From: Bacteroidales bacterium
GTDB taxonomy: Bacteria; Bacteroidota; Bacteroidia; Bacteroidales; JAFGXI01
Length of the DNA: 45,994 nt
Assembly (NCBI GenBank): GCA_027064025.1
Contig: JAMOQL010000147.1
Location: forward strand, 1 to 45,994
Direction of reading: 5' to 3'
This document shows positions 7,072 to 17,562 of this stretch, one piece after another. The position numbers and the translations under genes were made by a program. The notes under the pieces are model-generated. The model did not search any database, was not told where the DNA came from, and saw only the letters and a program-made list of their open reading frames with translations. Positions within the stretch are counted from its first letter, which is position 1. Every line of letters begins with the position of its first letter.

Positions 7072-10000
7072 TTGAATCACTCTAAATCTCACATATTATT
7101 TACTTTTATTCTATTAGTTACTCTTAATATTACTGCTATTGCGCAGTCTACTGGAGAAGATACTACTAAACTTCCATACCCATTTAAGGATGACAGTAGA
7201 ACCAATCCTTTTGGAGCAAAACCATCTCCACTATATGGGAATCATCCATCTAACATAACAGAAAAAGTAGAATACGATCCAATAACAAACACATATAAAA
7301 TCAGTAAGAAAATTGGCAATATGGACTATACTTTCCCAGAAACCATGTCCGTTGACCAATATAGAAAACACGAATTTAACAACTCACTTCATGAGTATTG
7401 GGGAAACAGATGGAAAGGTGATTCGTATGACAAAAACAGCTTTCTAAATAGATCTTGGGCTGTAGGAGGAGAAGCATTCGAAACCATTTTTGGAGCCAAC
7501 ACCGTTGAAATTCACCCTCAAGGTTCTGCCGAATTAATTTTCGGACTAAAAATTAGCAAAGTAGAGAACCCAACACTCCCCGAAAGATTGAGGAGCACCA
7601 CGACCTTCGATTTTCAAGAAAAAATCCAAATGAACGTAACTGGAAAAATTGGAGATGCTCTGTCCTTGGGAATTAATTACGATACTGAAGCAACCTTCGA
7701 TTTTGAAAACAAAATGAAACTGGCTTACGAAGGAAAAGAAGATGACATCATTCAAAAAATTGAGGCTGGTGATGTAACCTTACCTCTTTCTGGATCATTA
7801 ATATCGGGAAGCCAATCACTATTCGGATTTAAAACAGAACTAAAATTTGGAAAACTTACTGTAACCAGTGTCTTTTCTCAGCAAAAAGGTAAACGTTCCG
7901 AAATAGAAGTCGAAGGAGGAGCTCAAGTTGAAGAATTTGAAGTTTATGCAGCCGATTACGAAGAAAACAAGCATTTTTTCTTATCTCAATACTTTTACGA
8001 CAATTACGATGACTTTTTAGCAAAAACCAATATCATCCGTTCACCTATCCAAATTACAAAAATGGAAGTTTGGGTAACCAATAAAACAGGAAATTTCGAA
8101 AATATCAGAAATGTTGTTGCTTTTATGGACTTAGGTGAAATAGATACAGCTAATATTTATAACGATGCACATGTTATTCCTAATCCATCTATCAACTATC
8201 CATGGCCTTCCGACACATCGAATAGTTTAAGTGAGATGAAACACAGCTTAGAAAACTGGACCGATGTAAACAATGCTTTAGGCAACAACTACAACGCCAG
8301 CGTCGATTATGAAAAAGTTGAATCTGCAAGAATGTTGCGAGCTAACGAATATACCTACAATCCTCAATTAGGTTACATTTCATTAAATTCAAAATTAAGT
8401 CCCGACGAAGTTTTAGCTGTTGCTTTTGAATATACCGCCAACGGAAAGACTTACCGTGTAGGAGAATTTACAAACAACGCCAAACCTCATCCATCGCCTT
8501 TAGTCCTTAAACTTTTAAAAGGAACAAGCGTGAGCCCTAAATTACCACGTTGGGACTTAATGATGAAAAATATATATTCATTAGGCGCATACCAACTAGA
8601 CAGAGACAAATTTGAACTCCATGTTTTATATAAAAATGATAAAACAGGTTCTGCAATGAACTACTTAGATGTTGGTGATTTAAAAGGCGATATTCTCCTA
8701 AATGTTATGGGTTTAGACCGTTTAAATTCTCAAAACGATCCAATTAGTGGCGGAGATGGTTCTTTTGACTTTGTAGAAGGAATAACCATAAATCAAGCTA
8801 AGGGACGAATCATCTTTCCGGTAGTTCAACCTTTCGGAGACCATCTTAGAAAAGAAATAAACGATGATGCTTTGGCTGATAAATACATTTACGATTTACT
8901 CTATCACGAAACTCAAAATATTGCAAAACAAGAGGCTCGAAAGAATAAATTTATGCTGAAAGGGAAATATCAAGCCTCATCGGGTTCCGAAATTTCATTG
9001 AATGCACTAAATGTACCTCAAGGATCTGTCACAGTATCGGCAGGAGGAAGAACCCTATCCGAAGGTTCAGACTACACTGTTGATTATACACTTGGACGAG
9101 TAAAAATATTAAACCAAGGTCTTCTAGAATCAGGAACACCTATTAAAATTTCATTAGAAAGTCACTCCCTTTTTAGCATCCAAACAAAAACCATGTTAGG
9201 AACACATTTGGATTATAAATTTAATGACAAGTTAAATATTGGAGGTACACTCTTAAATCTCTCCGAGAAACCTCTTACCGAAAAAGTTAATCAAGGTGAC
9301 GAACCAATTAATAATACAATTTGGGGATTAAACGGAACTTATCAAACAGAAGTTCCTTTACTAACAAAAATAGTAGATGCAATTCCATTTATAGACACCA
9401 AAGAAACTTCTACTGTAAGTATTAATGGAGAATTTGCACAACTTGTTCCTGGTCATTCCAATGCAATTGGAGAAGGAGGACAAGCCTATATCGACGACTT
9501 CGAAGGAAGCACAACAAAACTAGATCAGAAATACGCAAGTGCTTGGCATATGGCTAGTCTACCCAAAGACCCAAGTCTATTTCCAAATGCATTAGGAGAC
9601 AGTATTTCCACAGGCTTAAATAGAGCAAAATTAGCTTGGTATGTTATCGACCCTGTTATGGTACGTGAACAATCCGAAACCCCTAGTCACTTGAAAGGAA
9701 CTGATGAACAAAAATCATTCTTTGTAAAAGAAGTCTACGAAAAAGATTTGTGGCCTAAAAAAGAAAGTGCAACAGGTATTCCAACAACAATACCCGTATT
9801 AAACATGGCATATTATCCAAAAGAAAGAGGACCTTATAATTTTGACACCAACGTCAACTCTGATGGATCATTAAAATCCCCACAAAATAGATGGGCAGGT
9901 ATCCAAAGAGAACTTTCGAGTACCGATTTTGAGGAGTCGAATATAGAATATATTGAATTTTGGATGATGGATCCTTTTGTCTACGATAAAGGGCAAGGCC

Positions 10001-13000
10001 GTTCTGGAGATCTTATTTTTAATATTGGTGATATTTCGGAAGATGTTTTAAAAGATTCTAGAAAATCTTTTGAAGAAGGTTTACCAACCACGGCAGAAGT
10101 CAAAAACGTTGATACAACAGCTTGGGGACGTGTTTCCACTCAACAATCCATTGTATTCGCTTTTGATAATAATCCAAGTTCTAGAACATATCAAGATATT
10201 GGTTATGATGGGTTAAGTGATACAGACGAAAAGAATTACTATCAATCTTATCTGAACACTATGCAGGGCGTTTTAACACCTACAGCATATAACTTAGTCA
10301 GCGCAGACCCTTCTAGCGACGACTATCATTATTTTAGAGGAAGCGATTACGACAATCAACAACTAAGTATTCTTAAAAGATACAAGAAGTATAACGGTGC
10401 TGAAGGAAACTCACCTACCTCGGAACAATCTCCAGAATCTTACCCGACCTCTGCAACAATGAATCCTAACAATGAAGATATCAACAGAGATTACACTTTA
10501 AATGAAGCTGAGAATTATTATCAATACAACGTTCATTTATTCGAAGGAATGGATATTGATAACAATAAATATATCGTTGACAAAGTTGTCGACAAAAGTG
10601 GCATTGAAGGCGATGTAACTTGGTATCAGTTTAGAATTCCAGTTAGACAATACGATAAAAAAGTCGGTGAGATTTACGATTTTAAATCGATTCGTTTTAT
10701 GCGAATGTTAATGAAAAACTTCTCAGATTCAATTATTTTACGTTTTGCAACTCTAGATTTAGTACGAGGTCAATGGCGAAAATATTTAGGAGGATTAAGA
10801 GAGCCAGGAGCATATTTCCCTTCGGGTGGAGGATCTACTGACTACGAAATATCCGCTGTAAATATTGAGGAAAATGGACATAAAGAACCTGTTAATTATG
10901 TTCTTCCTCCTAAAATCTCAAGAGTGATAGATCCCAGTAATCCTCAATTACGACAACTTAATGAACAGGCAATGGTTTACCGAGTTAATAATTTAGGTGA
11001 TGGAGATGCAAGAGCAGCCTATAAAAATGCAGATTTAGATATTCGACAATATAAAAGACTGCAGATGTTTGTACATGCCGAACAAATGAAAGGAACTGTT
11101 TTAGCTGATAACGATGTAACCGCATTTATTCGTTTAGGTTCAGACTATACCGATAACTATTACGAATATCAAATCCCTTTAAGACTTACTCCTGAAGGTA
11201 TTTACGATACTGATAACGATGGACATAGGTATATCGTTTGGCCAGAGGCAAATATGTTCAATTTTAAATTCTCAGAATTAACCAACGCTAAAAAAATTAG
11301 AAATGGAGAAAATGCTCCTAATAGTCAAGAGTATGTTGTTAGATCTGGAAATAATAAAATTGTAATAAAAGGAAATCCAACGATTAGCGATGTTAGAACC
11401 ATAATGATAGGAGTTCGTAACCCTAAACAAGACCAAAATCCATTACCCGACGATGGAGCACCAAAATGCGCCGAAGTTTGGTTCAACGAATTAAGACTAG
11501 CCGAATTCAACGAGGAAGGAGGATGGGCTGCAAATATGAGAGTAGCAGCCAATCTTGCAGATTTTGCCAACGTAAGTTTATCTGGTTCCACTACCAAACC
11601 AGGTTTTGGAAGCATCGAGAAAAAAGTAAGTGAAAGAAATCAAGACGATATTTATAGCTACGATATTGCAACAAACTTATCTTTAGGAAAATTCTTTCCT
11701 GAGAAATCGGGGATATCAATCCCAATGTATTTAGGATACTCTAGAGGAGTAATTACACCCAAATATAATCCTCTTTCACCAGATATTACAATGGAGGAAA
11801 CTATGGCCGATCCTAATATTAGCGACGAGGAAAAAAGGGAAATTGAAAAAATTGCTAAAGATCAAACCACGAGGAAAAGTATCAATTTCACAAATGTAAA
11901 AGTAAAAAAAGGGAAAGGAAAATCCCACTTCTATTCTATCTCAAATTGGTCTGCTACATATTCGTACAACGAAACAAAGAAAAGCAACATAACTACTGAG
12001 TTCGATAACGAGCTAGAACACAGAGGTGTAGTATCCTATAACTTTAGTCCAAAAGCTAAAAATATTCAACCTTTCAAAAAAAGCAGGTCTAAATTTATGC
12101 GCTCTCCTTCGATGCGTCTAATTAAAGATTTCAATTTCTCTCTAATGCCAAAACAAGTCTCCTTTATGACTGATATGGACAAACGTTATCATGAGAAAAA
12201 AGCCCGACTGCTATCAACCGATGATATCAGAATAAAAACGACCTACGATAAAGATTGGCGATGGAATAGGAAATACGATTTGAGATGGGATTTAACCAAA
12301 TCTTTAAAGTTAACTTTTAATGCTATTAATACCGCTCGGGTAGATGAACCAGATGGTATTATTGAAAAAGGAGATGCTGACTACCAGGCTAAAAGAGATA
12401 CTATTATGGAGGAAATTATGTCGTGGGGAACCACTAAGCAATATAAACATTCCTTTAGTCTAAACTACACCATACCAATCAACAAAATCCCAATGTTAAA
12501 TTGGATTAATTCTACAGTTAGATACGGTGGCGATTATTATTGGAATGCAGGTTCTAAAGCGGTTAAAAATTCACCAGACGATTTGGGAAATATAATTAGA
12601 AATTCCAGAAATCTCCAATTAACCGCACAAGCCAACATGAAGAATCTGTATAATAAAGTGGGCTATTTTAAGAAATTAGACAAAAAATATAATAGACGAA
12701 ATAGAAATAAGAAAACTAAGGCTAAAGTTAAAGTCTATTATCCTTTACAAAAAGAAAAAGCTAAAAAAATCAATTTAAAAGCTGACGAAACTAAAACTAT
12801 CACTCATAAACTAGGAACAGCAGATGTGCAAATCGAAGTTAAAGATAGTACGGGAAAGAAAATTGACGGTAAATTAGTCGTTCTTAGTAAGAGTAAGATT
12901 TCTTTTACTACCGAAAAAAGTCATAAAAATGCAACGATTAGAGTAATTGGTAAAATTGACAAAAAAGATCCTTTGATACAAATAATTGCAGAGCGAACAG

Positions 13001-14385
13001 TACTGGTTCTTTTGGGAATAAAAAATATTAGTGCTTCGTACACCAGTAACGACCAAACAGTAATGCCCGGTTATCGTCCACGAACAACAGTTATGGGAAT
13101 GCAAAGCAATAGCGAATTTAATATGGCTCCTGGTCTTCCATTTATTTTTGGTCATCAAGATGATTCTTTTTTAGAATCCTCTGCGGAAGATGGCTGGTTG
13201 ACTCAGAATCAATTCCAAACCAATCCATACACCATGGTTCACGACGAGAACCTTTCGATTCGTAGTAATATAGAGCCCATCAAAGGACTAAGAATTGATC
13301 TTACAACCACTTACCGTTTTATGAAAGATTACACTCAGTATTATTCGTATAACGATACCACTGGTAGATATGAATTTCCATCGGAATTTAATCAAGGGAG
13401 TTACGCCATATCTATCAATACTTTAGGAACCGCTTTTGAGACCACTGGTAGCGATTATTATTCGTCAGCATTTGCTTCCTTCAAAAAGAATAGAGCTTCA
13501 ATTTCACAGAATATGGGAAATATCCGTTCGAAAAACGATCCCAATTATTCTAAAGGGAACGGTGAATATGCCGAAGGATTTGGCGAATTATCGCAAGATG
13601 TTCTCATCCACTCTTTTTTTACAGCCTACACCGGCAAAGACCCTAACAAAATTCAAACTACCAGTCATTTTTACAATTATATGTCGATGTTCCCTGGTTG
13701 GAGAGTTTCGTACGATGGTTTAGGCAAAACTAGATTAATGAAACATTGGTTTAGAAGTATTACCATGAATCACGGCTACCAAGCGTCTTATAATATTGGG
13801 AATTACCGAAGCAACGCCACTTTTACAGAGAATCATTTTAGTACAGCCCAATACGACTTTACCAATATTAGAGATATTAATAATAATTACACCGCACAAT
13901 TCGACATTCAATCGGTAAATATTTCTGAACAATTTAGTCCTTTGTTTGGGTTGGATATGACTTTGAAAAATAGTTTAAATATTAAAGTCGAATTTAAACG
14001 CTCTCGTAATTTAACTATGAATATTAGTAATGCTCAAATTACAGAAGTTAAAACTCAAGAATACATTGTGGGTAGCGGATATCGATTTAAGAAAGTTAAA
14101 ATTAGATTTAATGCTACAAAAGAATTCGAATCGGATTTAAATTTACGTATGGATTTCTCTATTCGTGATAACTTAACCATCATCAGAAAAGTAATAGAAG
14201 ATGCTTACCAAGTTACATCTGGACAAAATATATTCACTCTAAAATTTAATGCAGATTATAATCTTAGCAAAAGCTTTAATGTTCGCTTCTTCTTCGACTG
14301 GATTACCAACAACCCTCGTGTTTCTAATCGTTTCAAGACCAGCAATATTAACTTTGGTTTAAGTGTCAGATTTAGTCTATCGTAA
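7072..14385 (+). CDS. sprA: SprA, type IX secretion outer-membrane translocon
   Basis: 2437 aa, the length expected for SprA/Sov (about 2400-2500). It forms the giant outer-membrane beta-barrel through which type IX substrates leave the periplasm. Evidence: signal peptide (residues 1-25, ending ITAIAQ), the early motif SWAVGGEAFETIFGANTVEIHPQGSAELIFG written across residues about 129-160, a repeated domain with EVWFNELRLAEF near residue 1470, and a C-terminal barrel strand ending in FGLSVRFSLS. The start codon is TTG at 7072, since no ATG precedes the signal peptide and it lies 6 nt after ruvA. A lysine-rich segment at about residues 1864-1980 (12661-13000) looks like a soluble insertion. The 3' end overlaps the convergent hutD-like gene by 14 nt. 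Confidence 0.95.
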   Translation: MNHSKSHILFTFILLVTLNITAIAQSTGEDTTKLPYPFKDDSRTNPFGAKPSPLYGNHPSNITEKVEYDPITNTYKISKKIGNMDYTFPETMSVDQYRKHEFNNSLHEYWGNRWKGDSYDKNSFLNRSWAVGGEAFETIFGANTVEIHPQGSAELIFGLKISKVENPTLPERLRSTTTFDFQEKIQMNVTGKIGDALSLGINYDTEATFDFENKMKLAYEGKEDDIIQKIEAGDVTLPLSGSLISGSQSLFGFKTELKFGKLTVTSVFSQQKGKRSEIEVEGGAQVEEFEVYAADYEENKHFFLSQYFYDNYDDFLAKTNIIRSPIQITKMEVWVTNKTGNFENIRNVVAFMDLGEIDTANIYNDAHVIPNPSINYPWPSDTSNSLSEMKHSLENWTDVNNALGNNYNASVDYEKVESARMLRANEYTYNPQLGYISLNSKLSPDEVLAVAFEYTANGKTYRVGEFTNNAKPHPSPLVLKLLKGTSVSPKLPRWDLMMKNIYSLGAYQLDRDKFELHVLYKNDKTGSAMNYLDVGDLKGDILLNVMGLDRLNSQNDPISGGDGSFDFVEGITINQAKGRIIFPVVQPFGDHLRKEINDDALADKYIYDLLYHETQNIAKQEARKNKFMLKGKYQASSGSEISLNALNVPQGSVTVSAGGRTLSEGSDYTVDYTLGRVKILNQGLLESGTPIKISLESHSLFSIQTKTMLGTHLDYKFNDKLNIGGTLLNLSEKPLTEKVNQGDEPINNTIWGLNGTYQTEVPLLTKIVDAIPFIDTKETSTVSINGEFAQLVPGHSNAIGEGGQAYIDDFEGSTTKLDQKYASAWHMASLPKDPSLFPNALGDSISTGLNRAKLAWYVIDPVMVREQSETPSHLKGTDEQKSFFVKEVYEKDLWPKKESATGIPTTIPVLNMAYYPKERGPYNFDTNVNSDGSLKSPQNRWAGIQRELSSTDFEESNIEYIEFWMMDPFVYDKGQGRSGDLIFNIGDISEDVLKDSRKSFEEGLPTTAEVKNVDTTAWGRVSTQQSIVFAFDNNPSSRTYQDIGYDGLSDTDEKNYYQSYLNTMQGVLTPTAYNLVSADPSSDDYHYFRGSDYDNQQLSILKRYKKYNGAEGNSPTSEQSPESYPTSATMNPNNEDINRDYTLNEAENYYQYNVHLFEGMDIDNNKYIVDKVVDKSGIEGDVTWYQFRIPVRQYDKKVGEIYDFKSIRFMRMLMKNFSDSIILRFATLDLVRGQWRKYLGGLREPGAYFPSGGGSTDYEISAVNIEENGHKEPVNYVLPPKISRVIDPSNPQLRQLNEQAMVYRVNNLGDGDARAAYKNADLDIRQYKRLQMFVHAEQMKGTVLADNDVTAFIRLGSDYTDNYYEYQIPLRLTPEGIYDTDNDGHRYIVWPEANMFNFKFSELTNAKKIRNGENAPNSQEYVVRSGNNKIVIKGNPTISDVRTIMIGVRNPKQDQNPLPDDGAPKCAEVWFNELRLAEFNEEGGWAANMRVAANLADFANVSLSGSTTKPGFGSIEKKVSERNQDDIYSYDIATNLSLGKFFPEKSGISIPMYLGYSRGVITPKYNPLSPDITMEETMADPNISDEEKREIEKIAKDQTTRKSINFTNVKVKKGKGKSHFYSISNWSATYSYNETKKSNITTEFDNELEHRGVVSYNFSPKAKNIQPFKKSRSKFMRSPSMRLIKDFNFSLMPKQVSFMTDMDKRYHEKKARLLSTDDIRIKTTYDKDWRWNRKYDLRWDLTKSLKLTFNAINTARVDEPDGIIEKGDADYQAKRDTIMEEIMSWGTTKQYKHSFSLNYTIPINKIPMLNWINSTVRYGGDYYWNAGSKAVKNSPDDLGNIIRNSRNLQLTAQANMKNLYNKVGYFKKLDKKYNRRNRNKKTKAKVKVYYPLQKEKAKKINLKADETKTITHKLGTADVQIEVKDSTGKKIDGKLVVLSKSKISFTTEKSHKNATIRVIGKIDKKDPLIQIIAERTVLVLLGIKNISASYTSNDQTVMPGYRPRTTVMGMQSNSEFNMAPGLPFIFGHQDDSFLESSAEDGWLTQNQFQTNPYTMVHDENLSIRSNIEPIKGLRIDLTTTYRFMKDYTQYYSYNDTTGRYEFPSEFNQGSYAISINTLGTAFETTGSDYYSSAFASFKKNRASISQNMGNIRSKNDPNYSKGNGEYAEGFGELSQDVLIHSFFTAYTGKDPNKIQTTSHFYNYMSMFPGWRVSYDGLGKTRLMKHWFRSITMNHGYQASYNIGNYRSNATFTENHFSTAQYDFTNIRDINNNYTAQFDIQSVNISEQFSPLFGLDMTLKNSLNIKVEFKRSRNLTMNISNAQITEVKTQEYIVGSGYRFKKVKIRFNATKEFESDLNLRMDFSIRDNLTIIRKVIEDAYQVTSGQNIFTLKFNADYNLSKSFNVRFFFDWITNNPRVSNRFKTSNINFGLSVRFSLS

Positions 14386-14950
14386 TTTCAGCAATAGCCA
14401 ATTCTGAATTAGAAAAAGCATCTGCTGTTATTTGTACACTCTCGTTTTCTTTGCTTACCAACAACTCTCTCTCTTCAAGAAAAAAGACTTCATTATTAAC
14501 AGTAAACTTAGTCCTCCCCTTGTGTGCATATATAAAAGTAAAAAGGCTTGATGAAATAATTTGTTTGGGCTCACCATGGGAAATAAATAAGCCATATAAT
14601 TTTGATTTAGCACCATTCTTAGTCATTACATTAAAATCAATGCATTTCCCTTTCGATATGGTATTCCAATGACCCTCAAACTCATCAATATCAAATTTTC
14701 CCATGTGCTTTGAATATCGATTCTGATGATTAATTTCAATTTCACCATCAAGAATCATTAACCTTCGAGATACATCGGGTAAATTTGTAAAAATTGATTC
14801 TTCTATATCGACGGAGGCCGAACTAATTCTAAAATCAAAATCTTTATCCTGATAATTAGAATGCTTAGGATAAATAAAAAGCTCTGTTGTTGTTCCTCCT
14901 GCCCATTGCCCCGTTTTAAAATCTTTAGATTTAATAATATTAATGAGCAT
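14372..14950 (-). CDS. HutD-family cupin-like protein
   Basis: 192 aa, cytosolic. The N-terminus places a lysine and a tryptophan-glycine-glycine motif (WAGGTTTELFIYP) followed by FDFRISSASVDIEESIFTNLPDVSRRLMILDGEIEI, the HutD/Ves signature. The family has a bicupin fold. HutD is linked to histidine utilisation in Pseudomonas, but its biochemical role is unproven and no hut genes are present here. It is 21 nt downstream of the DbpA-like helicase on the same strand, so it probably shares the helicase transcript. Confidence 0.85.
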   Translation of the reverse strand: MLINIIKSKDFKTGQWAGGTTTELFIYPKHSNYQDKDFDFRISSASVDIEESIFTNLPDVSRRLMILDGEIEINHQNRYSKHMGKFDIDEFEGHWNTISKGKCIDFNVMTKNGAKSKLYGLFISHGEPKQIISSSLFTFIYAHKGRTKFTVNNEVFFLEERELLVSKENESVQITADAFSNSELAIAEITID

Positions 14951-14971
14951 TACTATTGATCTTTTTAAAAC

Positions 14972-16273
14972 TTAAGCCAAACTAATTCTTACTTTCTTCT
15001 TTTTCAGACGCGAATTATTTAGTGTTTCGATAATCTGCTCTGCCTTATATAATTGAACTGCCACAAAAGCACAATCTTGCTTTAGCTCTATTACTCCTAG
15101 TTCATCTTTATTTAACTTTCCTTGTTTCATAAATAAACCTGCAATATCACCTTTAGAAATTTTATCCTTCCGCCCCCCCGAAACAAATAAGGTACACCAT
15201 TCTACGGTATCTTCGAGCATTCTCGATTTGATATGTTGTACTTCTACTTTTCCAATAAATTCGGGTAATTTTTCTCCTTCCCACTGCAAAATATACGCAG
15301 TTCCCTCACTATTCATTCTAGCTGTTCTACCATTTCTATGAATAAATTCTTTGCTTCGTAAAGGCAGTTGATAATGAATAATAAACTTTAACTCGGGAAC
15401 ATCTATACCCCTTGCTGCTAAATCGGTAGCTAATAACAATTGATGTGTTCCATTTCGAAATTTGATTAAAGCACGTTCTCTATCTTTCTGCTCCATGCCC
15501 CCATAAAAACAAGTATGCGAAATATTATTTTCTGCCAGAAAATCGCTAACATAATTAATAGTATCCTTAAAATTACAGAAAATAATTCCTGGCTGATTGC
15601 CTAAAAAATGAAGCGTTCTAACCAAAGTCCCTAATTTATCTTTCGAAGGTGATAAAATAGTTTTTACACTTAATTGCGAAATTTCTTCATCTAAATAATT
15701 AATAATTAAGGGATTCTGTAAACCAACAAAGATTGGAATCTCTACACGTTGAGTTGCCGAAGTTAAAATTCGTTTCTCAACATTATTTAGAGCCATAGAT
15801 ATCTCACTCATATCAGCTTCAAAACCTACTTCCAAAGATTTATCAAACTCATCTAAAACTAGAGTTTTAATAAAATCTGTATTAAAAGAATCTCTTCGCA
15901 AATGATCGGCAATTCTACCAGGAGTACCCACTAAAATAGCAGGTCTATGTTTTAAATCTGATTTATCTTTGGCACCAGCTCTTCCTCCATAAATAGCATT
16001 GGCTTTCACACCTGCTCCCATTCCACGAATAACTTGTTCTATCTGAATAGAAAGCTCACGAGAGGGCACCATTATCAAACATTGAATTTCATGAATAGAA
16101 GTATCTAATTCAAAAATTATTGGGAGCAAATAGGCCAAAGTTTTCCCTGTTCCTGTTGGCGAAAGCAAAACAACATCTGTATTCGACAATATTGCTGATT
16201 GTGCCTCCTCTTGCATTGGGTTAAGCTGTTCTATGTTAAGCTTCTTTAATATATTCTCTTGATTTCTTAGCAT
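14972..16273 (-). CDS. DbpA-like DEAD-box RNA helicase with a DEFD box
   Basis: 433 aa. Helicase motifs in order: Q motif region QLNPMQEEAQ, motif I SPTGTGKT (38-45), Ia PSRELS, Ib GTPGR, motif II DEFD (141-144) instead of DEAD, motif III SAT (172-174), motif V ATDLAARGID and motif VI HRNGRTAR. The C-terminal about 75 residues (WCTLFVSGGRKDKISKGDIAGLF...) resemble the DbpA RNA-binding domain, which in E. coli DbpA binds hairpin 92 of 23S rRNA. A role in large-subunit assembly is therefore likely by inference. It lies 28 nt downstream of a second DEAD-box gene. Confidence 0.9.
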   Translation of the reverse strand: MLRNQENILKKLNIEQLNPMQEEAQSAILSNTDVVLLSPTGTGKTLAYLLPIIFELDTSIHEIQCLIMVPSRELSIQIEQVIRGMGAGVKANAIYGGRAGAKDKSDLKHRPAILVGTPGRIADHLRRDSFNTDFIKTLVLDEFDKSLEVGFEADMSEISMALNNVEKRILTSATQRVEIPIFVGLQNPLIINYLDEEISQLSVKTILSPSKDKLGTLVRTLHFLGNQPGIIFCNFKDTINYVSDFLAENNISHTCFYGGMEQKDRERALIKFRNGTHQLLLATDLAARGIDVPELKFIIHYQLPLRSKEFIHRNGRTARMNSEGTAYILQWEGEKLPEFIGKVEVQHIKSRMLEDTVEWCTLFVSGGRKDKISKGDIAGLFMKQGKLNKDELGVIELKQDCAFVAVQLYKAEQIIETLNNSRLKKKKVRISLA

Positions 16274-16301
16274 TATATTTTTTCGAGATAAATGTCAATT
16301 A

Positions 16302-17438
16302 TTATTTTAATTTGATATTAGTACTGTCAATCATATCAACCCACTTCCCCATTTTCTTCTGAATCACTTTAAAATGGTGCTCTTCTTCTGGAGCAACTAA
16401 AGAAATGGCTAAACCAGAAGCATCTGCACGTCCCGTTCTTCCAATTCTATGAATATAATCTTTTGGCGAGCGAGGCAGTTCATAATTTATTACACAAGGT
16501 AATTTCTCAATATCTACCCCACGAGCCAATAAATCGGTGGCTACAAGTACCGATATTTTACCATTCTTGAATTGGTTCAAGACTTTTGTTCTCGCCCCTT
16601 GCGACTGTTTGCCATGAATAGAGACCGCAAAAATTCCATTTTTAACTAACTTACTCGCTACCGCATCGGCTCTATGTCCAGAAGAAACAAAAATTAATAC
16701 CTGTTTCAATTTATCTTTTTTAATGATATATCGTAATAAAGGGCCTTTTTTTTCTTCCTCTACTAAATATGCAATTTGTTTAATCTGATCGAAAGCCTCT
16801 TTTTCTTCTTCGATATTCACAATTACGGGTTGCTTAAGCAAAACCGTTTTTATCTCCGAAATATCTTTACTTAATGTAGCCGAGAAAAGTAGATTTTGTC
16901 GGCATTTAGGTAATAACTTAAAAATTCTATTCATTTCATCTTTAAATCCTAAATTCAACATTTTATCAGCCTCATCTAAAACTAAAGTTTGAATATCTGA
17001 TAAATGAACCGCCTTAGATTCTACTAATTCTAAGAGTCTTCCTGGTGTTGCAACTAGAACTCTAACATTCTGCAAAGCTATCATCTGTGGGTTAATAGAA
17101 ACACCACCAAAAACAGCTAGCGATTTTATTGGCTCTCGTAAACTTGCCGCAAAAGTAGAAAAAACAGATTCTACTTGTACTGCTAATTCTCGTGTTGGAA
17201 CCAAAATTAACACATCGACATGTCTATTTTGTCCTATTTCTTTATTCTGTAACTGTGTTAATATTGGCAACACATAACTTGCCGTTTTCCCAGAACCTGT
17301 TTTAGCAATACCCAAAACATCTTCGCCCTTCAATACTTGAGGAATAACTTCTTTCTGAATAGGATACGGACTTAGAAAATCCTTCTGATACAATGCGTTT
17401 AAAATTCCTGATGATAAACCTAAAGATGTAAATGACAT
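16302..17438 (-). CDS. RhlE-type DEAD-box RNA helicase
   Basis: 378 aa ATP-dependent RNA helicase, essentially the two RecA domains with almost no C-terminal tail. Motifs: PYPIQKEVIPQ (Q motif), AKTGSGKT (45-52), PTRELA, ATPGRLLE, DEAD (155-158), SATLSKDI, ATDLLARGVD and HRIGRTGRA. The absence of a basic tail or RNA-binding domain is unusual for RhlE/CsdA and suggests that specificity comes from partners. First gene of a three-gene unit (this, the DbpA-like helicase, the HutD-like gene), with a clear -7 element 22-29 nt upstream at 17460-17467. Confidence 0.92.
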   Translation of the reverse strand: MSFTSLGLSSGILNALYQKDFLSPYPIQKEVIPQVLKGEDVLGIAKTGSGKTASYVLPILTQLQNKEIGQNRHVDVLILVPTRELAVQVESVFSTFAASLREPIKSLAVFGGVSINPQMIALQNVRVLVATPGRLLELVESKAVHLSDIQTLVLDEADKMLNLGFKDEMNRIFKLLPKCRQNLLFSATLSKDISEIKTVLLKQPVIVNIEEEKEAFDQIKQIAYLVEEEKKGPLLRYIIKKDKLKQVLIFVSSGHRADAVASKLVKNGIFAVSIHGKQSQGARTKVLNQFKNGKISVLVATDLLARGVDIEKLPCVINYELPRSPKDYIHRIGRTGRADASGLAISLVAPEEEHHFKVIQKKMGKWVDMIDSTNIKLK

Positions 17439-17459
17439 AATCTATATTAATTATTTTTG

Positions 17460-17467
17460 CAAAGATA
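17460..17467 (-). promoter_or_regulatory. Bacteroidota -7 promoter element for the helicase operon
   Basis: Minus-strand TATCTTTG, exact TAnnTTTG, 22 nt before the ATG at 17438. An overlapping plus-strand TATTTTTG at 17452-17459 makes this a back-to-back arrangement. Confidence 0.65.
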
Positions 17468-17528
17468 CAGAATAAAGAATAGCATTAGATACAGTCTGTA
17501 TTATTATTCATTTCTTTCAGATTTTGTT

Positions 17529-17536
17529 TACTTTTG
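17529..17536 (+). promoter_or_regulatory. Bacteroidota -7 promoter element
   Basis: TACTTTTG matches TAnnTTTG and lies 26 nt before the ATG of the first FKBP gene at 17563. Confidence 0.6.
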
Positions 17537-17562
17537 GATAACAATATATAGATAAAAAAATC

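Noticed and set aside
13436-13723. Short plus-strand frame within sprA
   Set aside because: Shadow frame; the SprA frame is continuous through this region and matches the family.
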